From an uncultured Dysosmobacter sp. (GTDB lineage Bacteria; Bacillota; Clostridia; Oscillospirales; Oscillospiraceae), in assembly GCF_947631165.1 (NCBI RefSeq), contig NZ_CANRKH010000026.1, forward strand, positions 1-39,559: a stretch of 39,559 nt of DNA, written 5' to 3'. Below are positions 38,107 through 39,559 of this stretch, one piece after another. Numbering within the stretch: the first letter of the stretch is position 1; each line of letters opens with the position of its first letter. The position numbers and the translations under genes were made by a program. The notes beneath the pieces were generated by a model. That model was not told the origin of the DNA, ran no database searches, and saw only the letters and a list, made by a program, of their open reading frames with translations.

Positions 38107-38973
38107 TTGGAACCTATTTTGCAGATCAAGAATCTGACCCATACCTATGGCATCGGAACACCCTTTCAGCGCAGCGCGGTGGAGGATATGAGCTTTGACG
38201 TGCGGGAAGGGGAGTTCCTGGGCATCATCGGCCACACCGGGTCGGGCAAATCGACCCTGATCCAGCATTTGAACGGTCTGCTGAGGCCCACCAGCGGACA
38301 GATCCTGCTGGGAGGAAAGGACATCTGGGCGGAGCCGAAAAAGATCCGGGATGTGCGGTTCCGGGTTGGCCTGGTGTTCCAGTATCCGGAATATCAGCTG
38401 TTTGAGGAGACGGTGTATAAGGACATCGCCTTCGGCCCTGCCAACCAGGGCAAGACAGGGGAGGAGCTGGACCGCTGTGTCCGGGAGGCTGCCCGATTGG
38501 TGGGCATTCGGGACGAGCAGCTGGACAAATCCCCCTTTGAGCTTTCCGGCGGCCAGAAGCGCCGGGTCGCCCTGGCGGGCGTGCTGGCCATGGAACCGGA
38601 GGTGCTGATTTTAGACGAGCCGACGGCGGGTCTGGACCCGGCAGGCCGGGAGAACCTGATGGCCAACATCCGGGACTACCACCGCAACAAGGGCAACACG
38701 ATCATCCTGGTGAGTCACAGCATGGACGAGATCGCCCAGAACGTAGAGCGCATTCTGGTGCTGAAGAGCGCAAGGATCCTGATGAGCGGGACCCCGGCAG
38801 AGGTCTTTGCCCGGGCGGACGAGCTGATCACCGCCGGACTGGACGTTCCCCAGGTGACCAGGGTGGCCATGGCGCTGAAGGCCCGCGGTGTGGACATCGA
38901 CCCCGCCGTTTACACGGTGGAGGCACTGGAGCGGCAACTGCTGGCGCTGCGGAAAGGCGGCGCCGTATGCTGA
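38107..38973 (+). CDS. ecfA2: ECF transporter ATPase EcfA2
   Basis: A 288-aa partner ATPase, start TTG 38107 with SD GAGGAACG. Motifs: NLTHTYGIGTPFQRSAVEDM, Walker A GHTGSGKSTLIQHLNGLL, Q-loop VGLVFQYPEYQLFEETV (YPEYQLF is typical of EcfA2), signature SGGQKRRVALAG, Walker B VLILDEPTAGLD and H-loop ILVSHSMDEIAQ. It overlaps ecfT by 7 nt. Confidence 0.94.
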   Translation: MEPILQIKNLTHTYGIGTPFQRSAVEDMSFDVREGEFLGIIGHTGSGKSTLIQHLNGLLRPTSGQILLGGKDIWAEPKKIRDVRFRVGLVFQYPEYQLFEETVYKDIAFGPANQGKTGEELDRCVREAARLVGIRDEQLDKSPFELSGGQKRRVALAGVLAMEPEVLILDEPTAGLDPAGRENLMANIRDYHRNKGNTIILVSHSMDEIAQNVERILVLKSARILMSGTPAEVFARADELITAGLDVPQVTRVAMALKARGVDIDPAVYTVEALERQLLALRKGGAVC

Positions 38974-39559
38974 AGGATATCACGCTGGGCCAGTATTTCC
39001 CGGGAAATACCCTGGCCCATAAGCTGGACCCCCGGACGAAAATTTTGATGGTGGTTTTGTACATCATCGCTCTGTTCTGCGCCAAGGGCGTGGTGACCTA
39101 TGGCATCATTGCCCTCTGCCTGGCAGTGTGCGTCCGCATCTCCAAGGTGGGCGTCAAACAGCTGGTGCGGGGCTTGAAGCCGGTGCTGTTCATTATCATT
39201 TTCACCGGCGTTCTGAATCTGTTCTTCACGCCGGGGGAGCGGTACATTCTGGAATGGGGCTTTCTGCACATCTCCGATACCGGCCTCCGCAACGCCATTT
39301 TCATGGTGGTGCGCATCATGCTGCTCATCATGGGCACCTTCCTGATGACCTATACCACCAGCCCCATCAGCCTGACCGACGGCCTGGAAAATCTGCTGAA
39401 CGGGCTGAAGCGGTTCCGTGTGCCGGTCCACGAGCTGGCCATGATGATGTCCATCGCCCTGCGGTTCATCCCGATCCTGATGGAGGAGACGGACAAGATC
39501 ATGTCCGCTCAGAGGGCCCGGGGCGCGGATTTTGAGAGCGGGAACCTGATCCAAAGGGC
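38967..39559 (+). CDS. ecfT: ECF transporter transmembrane subunit EcfT (3' end outside window)
   Basis: ATG 38967, overlapping ecfA2; the frame stays open to the last base (197 complete codons plus 2 bases), so the C-terminus is missing. Features: LGQYFPGNTLAHKLDPRTKI at the start (typical EcfT), four membrane segments (~29-51, ~72-90, ~110-128, ~150-175) and ALRFIPILMEETDKIMSAQRARGADF, the coupling-helix 'A-R-G' motif that contacts the ATPases. EcfT binds S-components in the membrane. Confidence 0.92.
   Translation, partial: MLKDITLGQYFPGNTLAHKLDPRTKILMVVLYIIALFCAKGVVTYGIIALCLAVCVRISKVGVKQLVRGLKPVLFIIIFTGVLNLFFTPGERYILEWGFLHISDTGLRNAIFMVVRIMLLIMGTFLMTYTTSPISLTDGLENLLNGLKRFRVPVHELAMMMSIALRFIPILMEETDKIMSAQRARGADFESGNLIQR

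Overview
The window is GC-rich, tightly packed Firmicutes DNA. The gene content fits an anaerobic, Oscillospiraceae-like gut clostridium (Clostridium cluster IV): an S-layer-homology surface protein, a 2-hydroxyacyl-CoA dehydratase-type activase, an ECF transporter core, QueH, a pheB-hom-lysC threonine branch, and near-consensus SigA promoters. Genus is not determined.

Region 1 (1 to about 5945) is the right end of a prophage: baseplate genes, a receptor-binding tail fibre, a tail-assembly-like protein, several small membrane proteins, an r1t-type holin and a GH24 endolysin. It ends in a 24-nt copy of a tRNA 3' end plus terminator, which marks the attachment site. The prophage looks defective. 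The first ORF appears to be an in-frame fusion of an XkdS-like (DUF2634) N-terminus to a baseplate-J C-terminus, and the next gene (XkdU/YmfQ-like) has an in-frame TAA about halfway. Within the lysis cassette, 3836-4256 has the layout of a type I toxin-antitoxin locus. It shows convergent strong promoters, a long structured leader, a Shine-Dalgarno closed in a GAAA hairpin, a 27-residue hydrophobic/basic peptide, and an antisense RNA overlapping the 3' end.

Region 2 (6117-14145) is chromosomal. rimM-trmD run leftwards. Divergent to them, a yybP-ykoY (manganese) riboswitch with an overlapping intrinsic terminator controls an ArsB/NhaD-type permease, an unusual target for this riboswitch. tsaE-tsaB-upp (t6A tRNA modification, uracil salvage) follow leftwards. 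A structured inverted-repeat region lies before a RodA/FtsW-type gene, then a secreted Ig-like/SLH protein and a membrane-anchored XRE regulator.

Region 3 (14146-24512) is a run of rightward housekeeping genes: ddl, murF, an ABC-F ATPase, a YdcF-like protein, a flavodoxin, prfA, a small membrane protein, a Sua5-CoaE fusion and an M18 aminopeptidase.

Region 4 (24513-29739) holds the aspartate/threonine branch (PheB-type ACT regulator, homoserine dehydrogenase, aspartokinase) and the ACT + PFL (UPF0237 + UPF0210) pair. Two copies of a roughly 175-bp structured repeat lie at 19865-20038 and 27649-27824; the second supplies the lysC stop codon.

Region 5 (29740-39559) contains a small RHH-regulator cassette with an AT-rich palindromic operator, queH, a two-gene activase/dehydratase-like system, an rRNA methyltransferase-like gene, a VanZ-like protein and ecfA1-ecfA2-ecfT (cut by the window end). 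tRNA modification and translation recur across the window (trmD, tsaB/E/C, queH, rimM, prfA, ABC-F).
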